Assembly: GCA_034638255.1 (NCBI GenBank)
Contig: JAWPGT010000014.1
Span: 372,001 to 436,000 of the forward strand
Length of the DNA: 64,000 nt
Direction of reading: 5' to 3'
Source: Coprinus comatus
Lineage: Eukaryota; Basidiomycota; Agaricomycetes; Agaricales; Agaricaceae
Part shown: positions 36,205-49,849 of the stretch, piece by piece
Layout of the letters: the number at the start of each line of letters is the position of its first letter
Numbering within the stretch: position 1 is the stretch's first letter
Translations under genes and position numbers: made by a program
The notes under the pieces: generated by a model
Told to the model about the DNA's origin: nothing
What the model saw: only the letters and a program-made list of their open reading frames with translations
The model's database searches: none

Positions 36205-39200
36205 AATAAGAGTTGAGATCACGGCTCAGTTTCTTGCAATTGTATTTTTGTTATCGTTACTTTATAGCTTTAACAAAAACGTGATATATTATGCTTGCTT
36301 GAAGTCAGGTGAATCGGAAATGAAATTTTGAGATGCACATATTGCGGGGGCAGAAGTACAAACTGAGGTAGAAGAACGAAAAGAAGAACCCGAACCCTTG
36401 AACATCGCATCGTAAGGAGTGTCGACCGAAAGTAGAGAGAAACTCGAAAGAGAAGACCCACAAAAAGTCTTGTCAGCTCCACCCTTCCTTTGATTTCATT
36501 CCTGAGTAGTATGCATTACATTATATGATACCCACTATACCGGGCGTCAATTGGCCTTAACGAACTGTCAAAAGTATACTTATCTTTTTGACTACATCAA
36601 CATCTGATTTTCCGTGGTATAAGGGGCTTGGTATTATATTGTATAAACTTAGAACACGGACAAAACTTTTTGTTTGGACGGTGGCGCTTGTTCGCAAGCT
36701 TCGAAACCGGGTTCAAGACAAGAGGGGTTACCGGTGACTTATACGATTCAATAGGGACTTGCGAAAAATCACCACAATGAAGCTTTTGAGGCTGGGCCCC
36801 TTCCGAGAGGTTGTGTTACTCTGAGCCATTTGATTGAAGTTAAATTGAAGGTTAGAATGCTGAAGTTGCTGTATGCCTGGTACTAATGGCACCAGTAATG
36901 TTAATAGCACAGCACTCGATCTTTTCACTAGTGAAACCGAATTGGCGCTAGTCACAATGATGAACGGTGAGAAAATTGCTTGGAGTTAGAGACCGAGAGG
37001 TTGAATTCAAGGTCACTGGCAACGGTGTTCAAAAATAGTTACATAATGAACTTGGTGTTCTGTGCTTTTTGTTTGAGCGTTTGAACAGCCGCACCGCTAC
37101 ACTCAGGTTGGTGTTTCATTAAAGAGACGGTAGCTCCGTTCTAAATGGTTTCGGAGAGACTAGTTAGTATGAAGCATTGTAAGTCTCGGAGCTCTGTAAT
37201 TATTCGGTATCAGCTAGACGTTTGATATCATATTTACGACCTCATTTGATTCATTCAGAGTGTCAAAAAGTACAAGAACAAAACGAAGAACAAATTTTGA
37301 AATTAGAAGTCTAGGAAATATCATCCCGCGCAACATTCCGAAAATTAACAAAGCGGTGTCAGCGGCAAACTTGGTTATGTAAACATATGATCTATGTACA
37401 TGTGGATATCTAATGCTGAATCCATAGAACTACTATTTAGAGATAGACAAGTGGGAAAAGTTGATTATATATAACGAAGATGCTCATAAGTTGCATATCC
37501 AAAAGTGAAACATGATGTATGATCTTCACGTAATCTATTATTCTATCACACAATGATCATCGCCATACATTAATATCTTTTTACCCGTTGGACCAGTCAT
37601 TGATTGGGTACTACTTCACTCATTCATCATCACTCAATACTCCTACCTAGTAGGGGATCAACGGGGAGGAAGGGATAATTCCTTATTATAACATTGTTGC
37701 TTATACGTTTTTCTCGGGAGAAGAAGAGAAGGGAGATATGTTATTTCTTGACGTGATTCTGATATGACATGGCTGTTTTCATCCTTTATTTACTGATGGT
37801 TGCATTGAATTCGGGAATACGGCGTTCCTACCTCAGAACAAGATCCAGAAGTTGAACGTTAAACGGATGATCTAAATACAACACATACTAAACTTCTTGA
37901 AATCTTGTCAAGGGAGCGTGAAACTTTATGCTATTCTGGAGTGCACAGAGAGTGGCTCGGGAGTTGTTGAGCATTAACAGTGGTACTTAGGAAGTGTGGC
38001 GTGCTGTCAAACACACCAATACCTAATTACTGCTTCTTATCCGATAGCTGTAATAATAAACTCGAATGAGGTATATTAGATAGATCCTTTACGAGTCGAT
38101 GCTGTCTCTGGAACAGCAAATATATTGGGCTGTTTATTACTTCTTCCAGCTCAGAACCAACTATATCTTTTTTTGATCAGACCACACATTCCTCCGGTGT
38201 AACGCTGACGGCGTTTATCATTGCCCCTTTTTTAGACTGGCAGCCCCTCGGACACCTTTGTGACATTATATAATCATACTACATGTAATGAATTACATGC
38301 GTTTGACCCGTACCCTTTTTTTTCCAAAATTTCGTCATGAGAATAAAAACATGTGTTCTGCCCCATGTAGCCAGATCTCGAATACCTGGCTGTGGCTCCA
38401 AAATGGATACTCAAGTATATAACAACCCGAAAGTTTGGTAGTATTGTAGTGTGGCACGCCATGTTTTCAGACCTCTGGACTAATTTGACTTGTCCCCAAG
38501 TTAACAGTTTATCGACTCTTGAACTTTGCGTTCCGCCTCGTACTTAGCTATATTGCTGTCATTTACAAAATTCTTTAAAGAAAAAAACGAATTGCCTCCG
38601 TTCGGTACTATGATGTAGTCTTCGATTTCTCAAGTTGTCGTAAAATATTTGGTTATAGTAGTGTACTTACCAGCTAGTTTTTGAACTAGTATTGTATTTC
38701 GCTTTGTTGTATTATTGCGGAACATATGGACCGATGTATACAATCATCGTCTTGGCGCTCCATTTATGATCCCTACAAACAAAAGGAAAAAAGACCCTGT
38801 CATTGAAGAGTCTGGGGCTGGTTCCGTTGCTCGCAGAAATATATTTTGTTGATGAACTTACTTGATATCATTGGTATATTTTTATCAAAATAATGATGAT
38901 CTTGCAATGTGGCTTGCCACAAAACCAAGAGCCCTGAGTAGAATCATTACCACACGCCAATCTTTCCGATATGGATACTATGTTCTGTTACCAATACTTT
39001 ATTAAAGAACTTGCAAATTTGAAAAAAAAAAATGTCAACGATAATTATATGCAAAGTGTCAATTCTCCCTGCTTCATCTGGGTCTCATCTCAACAGTGGT
39101 GAAGATGAGATCCACAGCCTACCAGAGTAAATATCTTCCAGGCGGTAGGGTCGACGGACATGCGGAAATTACGATGTCAATTGATTTCAAGTGCCGCGAC

Positions 39201-42200
39201 TGTGTGGTACGGTGTATGGCATATGCCTCGTGTCCTCCAAGTCAAAAAAAAAAAAACACCGCAGTTAAGCTTAAGGTTCTTTACTTGCACGGCGTGTTGA
39301 GGCATGTTACCTGTACTTGGAAACTACAACTGCACGTTGCCTCTTTGTTGCTCTTTCATCAAGGTGTTCTAATGATTGTGATGTCGTTGGACAAATGCCC
39401 AATTTATGTGTGGTGGGACCAGCCGGCAGATCCGCAAATCGGGAACCCAGGATGATCGTTTCTAAATACATCGCTATTGTTCTAATTTGAATCCTTTCCA
39501 ACCATATGTATTACGAAAGTGGCAACCTCGTTGGTACTATGCTTTAAAACAAAAAATTATTTGTCTCTTCAACTTCTTCTAGTAAACTCCCATAAGACAA
39601 CTTCGTGCTAAACTCAAAAGCCATCCCAAACCGTTCTTTCCTTCTTAGATCCGTATTCTATACTCGGATATTATACAAAAGAAGAAGACCTTCAGATCAG
39701 AATGGTCGTCTCTGAAGATCTGATGTATGATGTTGTCAATGTCATATCCGGTGACATCTACTGTCGGCTTAAAGGGTGTTATGCAGCTTCTAAGAAGTAG
39801 TGCGACTCGGCTAGAAATAAGAGACCACCCCAGAACGTTGTAACCTTAGATCAGGATGTCCAATTTCTTACCCGCTTAGCTACTGCAACAAGACCATATA
39901 GTATACGGGTACATACATCGAGCACTACGGCCACTGTGTAGTATTCAAAACAACGCTATTGTACATGAGCATGCCACTGGTAGTCCCGAATATCGAGGTT
40001 CGCGGAAATGGATTGGAATCAACGACTTGTAAATGGTCATATGCCAGCTTGATAAAAATTGCCCCCATCCCGAGGTCCATGGAGGACCTTTCTGATGCAG
40101 TCAGTAAAAACTCAAAGGGGTGAGTAAGACAAATACGGGTGCGGCCCTCTTAGAACTAAATAACAACACTACTCATCGCTGTCATGAGTTTATCCTTCCT
40201 ATGACTTTGCATGTGCACAGTACTAGAGTGTGTCTGTCAAAGGGGGTAAATGTTGTTGAAAAGAAGAGAAGTCATTCACCGCGTTGGAACCGCATAGCTA
40301 CATGCTCTTAAGGTTCACATTTGTGGTGGGACTTACCTATGTATTTATTATAAGCTTTTAAAGCGCATTTCATATTCATAATTGAGTTTATACAAAACGC
40401 TACCCCACACAAGGTAGTGGTTAGTGCCGGCGGTAATGTCATCAGAAGTTGCCCCACCAGAATGTTGCTCTGTTGTGTATTTTGGACCACATGCGTCGGC
40501 CTGTGACCACTACAAACAGGCGATATGCCCCAACGCCAGTACTACCCTAATACAACGATCTCCATCTTGGGAAAAAAGCAGTTGAATACAGATACTTCTG
40601 GAGGCTAGGTCCCAAAAGCAGTAGTGGGGCATTCGAACGTGATGATGGTGATGTTGTTGAGGGTATCGTTTCCTCACCGAAGACACGCACCGTAGACAGA
40701 TTCTTATACCGCGGAGTAGACCGAATTCCCACTAGTAGTGTCAGCCTGTCAAAATCGTGTTGTACTTTCTAATCAACAGTCTATCTTGGTCAGAAAAATA
40801 TTTTGTACTGAATGTACGCGTGGGTCATCGGATGCATCGAAATCATGTTTCTTGATAACAGCTAAGAAACGGGGGTGCAGAAGAAAACCACGTTGTATTA
40901 CGCTGGTTAGTCTATTGGACATAAGTATATAGTTGAATATGTTTGGTAGAATATTCCCCCGCTTCATCGTTTGCAGTCTGATCTGAATCTGACGCTGATG
41001 ACCCTCGTGTGTTCTAATTTAGAAAGTGAATCGATCACTTATTTCTCTATTTGGACATCCTACTGATGCCCTCCAAAATTCCGTGCATGAGTTGCAACCT
41101 TTCTGCACCTTCCTGTGTCAAATTCTTCGGACTCTTTCTCGGGCGATTTATCATGGTGTTCGGATAGAAACTATACTAACACATGTGCCTGGCGTTATCT
41201 TTCCCCAAATGAAAGAAATCCAGTCCAGAGTTTTTTCGCCACACAGAAGCCTCTATTTTTGGATGACTAATTTGTTTGGATTTTTTGATCTATTGTTTGC
41301 CGTTCGGCAATGTACATCACTCTCCATACTCAGTGCTCACATTCTTTTCATCCCATTCTATTCATAAATTGGATATGCCAGCTCTGGTGTGGTCCCTTAA
41401 TGCGGCGATGAGCATGTCATTCAAACGGAACCCGAAGGCGCGGCTCCATTCATGAATTACGATCACTGTTTACCTGACGGTCTGGTGGTTCTGGACTCAA
41501 TGGTTTTCACCTCCAACACTTTGAATGATTCTTAGTAATGCCTTATTCTGGAAACGGAGTTACACGACCTAGAAGGTTACCTTGAACATTGAGACAGATA
41601 CATTAAAGATCGCAGAACAGGTATTCCAGAAATAATGCCGGTCTCTCACACTGTGTCTTGTTAATAGGTCTCTGTTATCGAAATTCTCATCTATTACTTT
41701 ACTGTTAGGGATCTTGTGCTCAGGTTTTGGACTGGCAGTACCACGACTAAGTACTGATCCATCGATAACCACGAACACGACGGTATAGGAGCGGTCGAAT
41801 CGTATCATACTGACTTTTATAGTGTCGTCGTCACATCTACGCCCGATATTTTGATGGATAAATCAAGTGCGAAGTCTTATGTTACCAGGTATAAGTATGC
41901 ACATAGCAGAGTAGTTTCCAGCTGAACGCGTCGGAACTATATCACATATAACTTTATAAGGTAAGAGCTCATTTCTACATACAAAGCAAGGGTGGAAAAA
42001 TCCCCTCATTCCATCCCTGACGGTTGACAAACCCAAACAGAAGCCTGGGATATACATCCTGTGTTAAGAAAACAATGCACCTGCCGGACCTTTCGCTCAA
42101 TCAGAAGTCTCTACGTCATATAGATCACCCCCATCTCCACCCCAAATTCAATTCATCCCTCTAAAGTTGTAGTATCCAAAAGCACAGCAACAAATTATTT

Positions 42201-43377
42201 TTCTGTCTTCGGCTAATGCTTCATGTCTTAGAGGGGGCGGTTAATTTCCGTGCGATCGCTTCGTATGGCGTAATGTGGTGTACTATGCGAACAGAACAAT
42301 CGAATAGAATAAAATGTTAGAGAATGATAGTTATTGCTTCGCGGGAAGTGCGAGCCAATTTCCTCACGTACTAGTGCATTATTGTGTCGGTGCCACCAAC
42401 AATAGGCATACTCGAAACCTAATCTTCTTCATCAGATGACCACCAGATAGCGGATCGACCGCGCGAAAAACAATTACAAGTGCTAGAGAGCATGTTTAAA
42501 GAGCAACATTGAGCGTATATGGAAGCGCTAAAACTTAGGCCTTAGGACTGTGGCCGTTCAATCATGTCGTATTATATTTATAGATTGTCCTTTTCCGACT
42601 AAGATACTATCAGATTGTGTCAATCTTGAACGCGAATTTTCCTTTTCACTGCCACTCAATCACCTTGTTTCTCCTTTAATATGACGCCGATGCAGTTATT
42701 ACTAATCACACTACACCAGTTGCAATCTCGTACTTGAACTCTCTTCAGTAGCACCTGGTTTCCGATTTGTACAGAGGGAGAACCGGTGTAGATCGATTGC
42801 CGTGGTGCGGTAAACAATGTGGGTCAGCAAACCACCCCTTCAATGTCACCCCTCAACGTGTTTTGAAATTAGTAGGGACTACGCCGTAACATTAACATTT
42901 CCTTCTTGGGATTTACCTGATCACATTCCCGCTCTATTGCAACCACATTAGAGCACATTAGGGTGCCATGTTCGTAACACAGGGTCTGGTAAAGTGATCA
43001 TGCAATCGTCCACGGTAAGCAAGCTTTCAGAGTCTGAGAATGCCCGAAAAGAACGAAGTATGCATATCAAGATGGTTAGTACCAATACAAGCGCTATCAA
43101 CAAATCCGTGAGCTACACAGAAAAAAAAATCATGGTAAGAGTCGTAAAAACCTAGCTACTGAATTCGCAAAACATAAATACTACCTACACTATCCCACAA
43201 GCACATCGGCGGGGAAAACAACTTTCAAAAATATATACTACGAAACATGCGGCTTCAAGTCCGTGAGATAGATGCAAAGAGAAAAATGGAATGCAAGATA
43301 TAAATGGCGCGGCCACACAGGTTAGTGGTTTGAATCAGGTGTCGGACAATAGGGGTTGTTTCGGTAGAGATCACACA
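36205..43377. other. 7.2-kb gene-free region
   Basis: Largest gap in the window. AT-rich; the longest open frames (39096-39455, 41026-41367) show no recognisable domain, no fungal codon pattern and no neighbouring exons. No tRNA, rRNA, long terminal repeat or transposase remnant was recognised. It could be decayed repeats or long non-coding RNA. Confidence 0.5.
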
Positions 43378-46300
43378 TCATGAATCACCAGAAGACGACA
43401 GTCGATGATCGGGATTGGCAATGAACAGGCTAGCACGAGGCACGAGTCCATAGTCGATTGATACTTTGCCCCGTTTTCCAGATCGTTCCTCTCGTTTCTT
43501 GGTATTAGTTGGAGGTGCTTGTTCTTGATCTAAGGACAGCCTCCGCTCGAAACTCTTGATGCGCTCTGCGACGGAGGTTGGAGAGGCAGGGCTTAGAGGT
43601 GCTCCATGCGAACTTCCCTTGTTTCCAAAACCACTTGGAGGTGATCTGTTGAAAATGGATACAGGTAGTGGAGAAGGTTGAGACATCCCAACGTTAGAAT
43701 CAGGGTTACCAGAAGGGATACGACCACTGAGTGAAGCCCTGCGATTCAATGAAGGCGATGGAGAAATCCGGGAACCACCAACGCCTCCCGGTACGATTTC
43801 ACCAGGAGTAACAAGTGTCAGCTCTCGTCGATCGTATGTACTTTGTCGAGTATCAACACTTATGCCACTGCTGAAGCTATGTCTATGACTTCCAAACACC
43901 CGTTGAGCAACATCCATGGTACCAGCCATGCGTTCTATTCGCTCGGTATCTTCAGTTCGTACAGACGTCACTGACTTGTTATGTCCAGTGGCGTAGACTT
44001 TTGTGTTGGATCTTGATGATTGCCCAGTGTTTTGGGCATTTTGGGCGGCGGTATGGACAGACGGGGTATCCCCTGAACCGGAACTTTCATGGATGGGGCC
44101 TAATGTTGATGTTGGTGGTGGATTTGGATCACGTATATTTGGTAATGGAGCTCGACGAACCGCAGAACTTGATTTTCGGTCAAGGAAACCCGCGTTATAG
44201 AACTTGGTCCACCATGAGTCACTTCGACGAACGTTCGCGGGTGTGGTGCTAATCAGAGATGTTGATGAGGGTGGTGACTGTGAAGTGCTGCGAGAGAGAG
44301 AAGCAAATGGAGAGTGTTGTTCCGACGACGTGACCGGGGAACTTGAAGTGTCATACAATGGGTTTTCATTTGAATGCGAGGTCGCAGAAAGGCCTAGACT
44401 AGTCTTGGATGTGTGCTCAGAAAGCGGACTTAGTGGATGGCTAGCCACGGCAACAGGAGGAACAGTGCGAATTGTTGGTAATGAAGATAGTAGGTGATTA
44501 GATACTGTTGCGGTGGGTTCGTACTCATTATCATCCTCATCGTGGGATTCTCCAATATCCTTTTCCTCTTTAGTTCCTTGTTCTTTTCCTACGGGATCTG
44601 AGAAGGGGTCGAAATAATTGTGGCCGCTCTTTGTGCTGAAGTAATTTGCCCCTCGTTGATTTTGTGGTTGCGTTACACTTTCGATACCCGGAGAACCCAG
44701 TTCCTCATCGCGCATGAGTGATGCTTCATCGGAGAAGGGATCCGTCCTTTCGTGTCTGTGGCTACCTCCCGTATGCTGACTAAAAGTACTAGGTTCACGA
44801 CTCCGAAAGCGCCCACTAACCACATTCATAAGTGACCACGAACTTCCAGTACTGCCACGCCGTCTTTGTGACTGATACCATTCACCAAAATCGTTCATGT
44901 CCTCATCTGCCAGCATGTCTCTTCGCTGATACGTATTGTTGTTCCTTGATTTTACAGCAGCACCAATAGTTCCTACAAGTCCAAATGCTGCACCCAAAAA
45001 TCCGCCGGGAGCCCATCCTGGTAAGCTCTTCTCGTCATGCATAGTGGCAACGGGAATCGGAGGACCAGCATGTATACTGCTGTTGCCCCCATCATCGTCA
45101 TCTCTAATGGCGGTAAAGGCACCTTGTCCAGGTTGCCTCCTGTGTAAGCGACGAGAAAGAGCTACGACTCCCATAGCAATGACGATAGCACCCAGGATAC
45201 CAAGAGTTGTGCCCAAAATGATGGCCATCACAGGTGTCTCCTCCCTATTATCCTCGCCAGTTCCTGGTTCCTCACCACCTGTCTTTGTAGGAACAACTCC
45301 TCCAGCGGTTTTGGTTCCTGTTGCAGACCCTGTGTGGTCTGTTGGTTTCGTCATTCCTCCAGAGGCTGAGGTTGTCTGAGTTGGTTGTGGGAGGGTCTGA
45401 GTGATAATTGCAGTGGCTGGGGGTGGTGTGTATGAAGGAAGAAAAGAACCACTGGATGGATCAAATATTTGTAGACCTGCTGGAGCAGGACCAGAATTGG
45501 AATATCCTTGGACAGATATTCAATATAATGAGAAGACATTCGATAAAATAAAGCCGAGACTCACCAAAGCCGAATATAACTTGTCCATTCGATACTATTG
45601 CAAGGTGATCTCTCCGAGGACCTAGTTGCGAGAGAGCTTCCACATGTGTCCAGGTTGCTGGGTTCGTCGTTGTATCCAAGATCCATCCATCAGCAAAGGT
45701 TGTTTGCAATTCAGCATCACTTCCTCCATGAATCAAAATCTGGCCTTCGTTGATTTTAACAGCAACAAATGCTCTACGGGGTGGTGGCAGAGATGAAACA
45801 TCCACTAAAAGTGTCGACCAAACTGGGGGATTCTTTGTAGTGTCTAAAACCCATATAGTTGAAAATGGTAAAAGAGAACCATTTAAAACACCGCCGAAAA
45901 TGATTATTCGTCCATCAGGCAAGACAGTTGAGGCATGGCCATAGATAGCTGGAGGAGCGTTCTCTGAGGATAATTGGGAAAACAGGGTGGCGTCAGGATT
46001 GTACGCATAATGCTCAGAGAACGCATGCCCAGACCCGTCAGGTGTCAGCCCGCCAATTATGTAGACAATACCAGACGAAGAGGTGACAGCACAGTGGTAT
46101 ATCCGTCTTGTCGGTTGTCCAGCCCATTCAAGGGATTCTTGTTCCCAGACAGGATGTAGACGATTATATACATTCAAAGTGAACACAGAATCGGCCAGGT
46201 CGGCAATAACAATTGGAGAATTGGGCCCTGGTTGACCACCGAAGAGTAAGACAGCAGAGGTGTTGTATGCCGAAAGGGTATGCCAAGATATTGCAGGGCC

Positions 46301-46644
46301 TTGTGAAGTTGAAGAATCAGTGGAACTGCTAACAAGTGTCCAAGGAGGATTAGAGGCTTCAAAGGCATCTGACAGAGAGAGGAATAAAAGGTCATTGGTA
46401 TTGGGTGCAGATGTATAGGAGTATGCATTGTATTGGTCGGTTTTGCCTCCATGGATAAATAGTGCATCATTGATAACAACAACTGCCTGACCCCATCTTT
46501 TGCCGGCGTTCGGTAAGCTAGTATATTAAGAAGATAAAGCTGGGCGTACCGAGGATCTGCAGTATAAGCAACGGTGGAGTTTGTTCCGAATACGATGAGA
46601 GCTAGAAGTTGTAACCGTACGCCGTACCAATGGCACAATTTCAT
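43378..46644 (-). CDS. Kelch-repeat single-pass membrane protein with long Ser-rich cytoplasmic tail
   Basis: Three exons (46644-46550, 46517-45565, 45506-43378) give 1,058 residues. N-terminal signal peptide (LQLLALIVFGTNSTVAYTA), then a galactose-oxidase/kelch beta-propeller, ~30-375, with repeats of the ...IHGGK, LLFGGQPG, VYIIGGL, IIIFGGVLNG, ILIHGGS and VIFGFGGYSNSG type. A Thr/Gly-rich stalk leads to one membrane helix (~440-465, MAIILGTTLGILGAIVIAMGV) followed by RRLHRRQ, which sets the tail inside the cell. The ~590-residue tail is Ser/Pro-rich with acidic patches and many possible phosphorylation sites. This layout (extracellular propeller, one helix, disordered tail) suggests a cell-surface sensor or polarity landmark; that is inference. 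Intron 1 is only 32 nt. Confidence 0.87.
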
Positions 46645-46970
46645 CTAGTGGTTGAAGATTGTACACGGGTTTGTTGCGGTTGTGAAGAATATAACGAAAG
46701 TTAATACAGTGATGTCAGAGAAGAGGATGCATACAATATGTCGTCGAAGATATTATCGTGAAAAGTCGTGGGTGTGAACCAAGTATGAATGTTTGAACGT
46801 TGTGTTGGAGTCTCAGAACAGGGTCGTGTCTGGAGGTCCCTGGTACTGCACCGCCACAGTAGAGCACAAACCTCAACATTTCCTTTTTGGGAAAGTCGTG
46901 TATGGGAGTAATTAGTGAACTCAGTTGTCGGGACATTATATTAGTGGATACAGAAAATTGAAAATGAAAA

Positions 46971-46976
46971 ACACGT
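46971..46976. promoter_or_regulatory. CACGTG E-box upstream of the kelch gene
   Basis: CACGTG in AACACGTGAA, 327 bp before the kelch start codon. Candidate bHLH site by sequence only. Confidence 0.3.
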
Positions 46977-48981
46977 GAAGTTCGCAACCATTTTTTAGGA
47001 AATATATGTGAGTAGATGCACACCATCAGGGTTTTGAAACCAATGATAGGTCGTTTAAATGATAATTGGTGACAATTGCCGCAGGGCGCTGTAGGTTGAG
47101 AGATAGGGATGAATAAAGGGACGCGCGCGTGGGGGTTAAGAATCATCTGCTTGGTATGCGTTTAGCGCTGTTGTTTACAAGACCCTACTATATGTTGAAA
47201 ATTATGTTTAAAAGACTCTCTAGAGGTTGTGTCAAACAATTTCTACTTAAATAAATAGTAAATCAATCAGAATTTGTGCAAAGTGTCCTTATTACTCCTA
47301 CCAGCTGACCATGTGTACGCACGCTTTCTTTGACTTTTACACAGACAGGTCTAACGATTCAAACATATTAAAAGTAGGCGTTGATTGATTAGTGGATAGG
47401 AATGTCAGCGCCCAGCGCGCAAGTCGTGTAAGATTCCAAGAACAAAATTTTGGACCAATAATAGAGAAAAGTTTTGCCGGTAGGATTGTTAGGATTCTCA
47501 ACTAGAATCGGGCCTAGATATAGTATTAAATCCATCCTCGAAGATCTACCTTTGCAGATAAATCTAGAAACTGTCGTCGGAGAACTATGTTGAACTTTGG
47601 TCTCTTTCTTGAAACAAATATCAAAATCTTGTCGTCAAGACAAACTGGGGACAAATGTCTCTTAGTGTCACAGACTCATGGACATCACAGAACCAAGCAT
47701 CTGGTTAACGCTAAAGACACACCTTCAAAGATAGATATGTGCATTCTTCAGGTCCTTTCTTAGGAGTTGATTGATGATAATGCGGCAGATATCACATTTG
47801 CCCCACTCCATGAATCTACAGATATTGCATTTAGCTATAATTGTTTCACAATATCCTGAATTGTAAGTAACACCTGACAGAAAGAAATCCTAGAGGGCAA
47901 AAGAACCCTGGGCAGGAGTAAAGCTGTTACGAATGAATACCCAGGATTTGTGGGATTCAAGATCTAGCTTGTACGCGTTTAGAAAGAGCTGATATCCGGT
48001 AACGAGGGCCACAGTTCATCGAAGATCGAGTGCACGGATGAAATATAGTATGAGGAACTGTTTTAGGGCGTAGTGATGGAAGTGTTGTTGTTGTCCTATT
48101 GAAGTGAGGCTGGGACATCCAATAATGTGGGACATATGCACCTTGTTCCACATCTAGCTGAGCGCTAGGAGAGACTACCTCCGAGATAGAGCGTACACGA
48201 ATATCCACCGACTTGTGCAATACCTGTGAGGAATTGATCCTCCCTGTCTAAAAATAACTCGTCGGGAAAAATCAACGAGCGACGATAAGTGTAATCACAC
48301 ATCCTTCGGAACTGAGAGACTCGTCTATACCTATTCCGGAATCACGTACGGAGGAGACACCTCCGGTTCGGATACAAGTGTTCACCGTAGACGAGGTAAT
48401 TGGCAGGTAATAAGTCATACGCATGTTCCAGTCAGCTCGATGGCAGATCATAGTCATGTTAGACAAATACATGTCAAAGTTTAGACGAGAAGATGTTCGG
48501 AAGCGAGGGTGGATAGTTCATTAAAAATGTCAAGATTGATATATGTATATTTGACTGAGAGAAGTTCGTAACCGACTGTGTTCCAGAGTGTTCCCTTGAG
48601 CGATTGTGCGCAACCGTGGTAACGTACAAAATTCATATGCGGAGTTTAGAATCTATAGCGACGAATAGGAGATTAAGTGTTCTATACCGCGTATCTTTAT
48701 AAGGTGTGAAGAAAGCCAACAGCCGCAAGATGCTCGAGTAATTTATTCAATACGCGGCGACTCGAGGCAAGGGTGATAAGACCAAGTGAAGTTTCAGTTT
48801 TGCCCAGAAAACGTTTTCTAAGTATTACTCCATCACACCCCAGAAGACGGTTCATGATTCAGAGCTGTCAGGCCTGTTATTGTCGCCAGTGATAGGTACG
48901 AGATGGGGTCGGAAAGCGGCGGGCATTGGCGTGGATCGTATGAGAAGTCGAGGACGCCTTTATAGATGCGTAAAGGAGCTG

Positions 48982-49000
48982 TTTTTTTTTTTTTTTTTTT
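48982..49000 (+). repeat. Poly-T tract of 19 nt
   Basis: Uninterrupted T run in intergenic DNA. The minus strand would read poly-A, which could be the tail of an inserted retrotranscript, but no target-site duplication was found. Confidence 0.8.
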
Positions 49001-49252
49001 GTAAAAACGACACGGGCACACTAGCCTCCAGCCTCTATGTAATAAGTAAAGAGGTGAAAAAAGGAGGGCAAAATCCGAAGACCGTGGGAATGTAGATCAT
49101 CAGTGTCAAGAAAGAACCCTCAGAACTTCATTTCGCTTTTTTCATTAATCTACACATCATTGGTACTGTCCTCATATAGATAAAAGTTTTGTTCTTCCAT
49201 ATTTTCAACTATCGATAAGAGGAAAGCTGCTGTAACTACCGCAAAGGTAATT

Positions 49253-49291
49253 GTTCCATATTCTAGCCCTTCATCCGATGAAGGATGGAAC
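49253..49291. repeat. Nested inverted repeat, candidate hairpin
   Basis: GTTCCA (49253-49258) pairs with TGGAAC (49286-49291). Inside it CCTTCATC (49268-49275) pairs with GATGAAGG (49277-49284) across a 1-nt centre. It lies about 560 bp upstream of the DnaJ start codon. Confidence 0.6.
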
Positions 49292-49849
49292 GAACGTCTT
49301 TAGGCTTCCAGTCCCGACTCCCCGACTATCATCTATCCATCATTTCCTCAAAGAACATGCTTTTTGATAATTCAAGCTGATTAAGACAAGATAAGACCAC
49401 CTGCCTACTTCTTTCTAACTTACGCTATTTTTCCACAGTCATTTATATTCTTGTTATAGGAAATCCCCCTTCTCCACTAAAAACAGTGCTTCTTCCGAGC
49501 TCATTTTCAATGAATATCGCAGGAGTATCTCCGTGCCCTGGCCCCTAATTTCAATCAAGTACGTTCGTATTGGTACTCGGGAGATCCTCGAAGTATCCTT
49601 GTCTCGAAACGTGGGCCACATGAGGCGTTTACCTGAAAGGATATTAGCGAAATTAAATGATTGCGTTCTTCTCCCTTGTTAGTTGATCTCGGAATCCCTC
49701 AGGGACAGATTCCATCAAAGGCAACTTCTTCTCTATTAATGTACTTCTACATCCCTGGGAGCACAGTTATATAGCGACATCTGCTACTCGTGTTATGCCG
49801 GTAATCCATTGTACTGCCAGGGCACTTTCCACCGCAGTACACCAACTCT

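Larger units (their letters stand above)
46645..49849. other. Intergenic region upstream of the kelch and DnaJ genes
   Basis: 3.2 kb between divergent genes. The open frame at 46715-47146 (minus) has no recognisable domain and probably lies in the kelch gene leader. CACGTG at 46971-46976, a 19-T run at 48982-49000, a nested inverted repeat at 49253-49291 and a TATA-like ATATAG near 49770 are the only signals seen. Confidence 0.5.

Noticed and set aside
41026..41367. 113-codon open frame on the plus strand
   Set aside because: Nothing recognisable; isolated within the 7.2-kb gene-free region.
46715..47146. 143-codon open frame on the minus strand upstream of the kelch gene
   Set aside because: No domain; best read as leader or intergenic sequence.
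48833..49095. Short frames across the 19-T tract
   Set aside because: Translation of a homopolymer; no other support.
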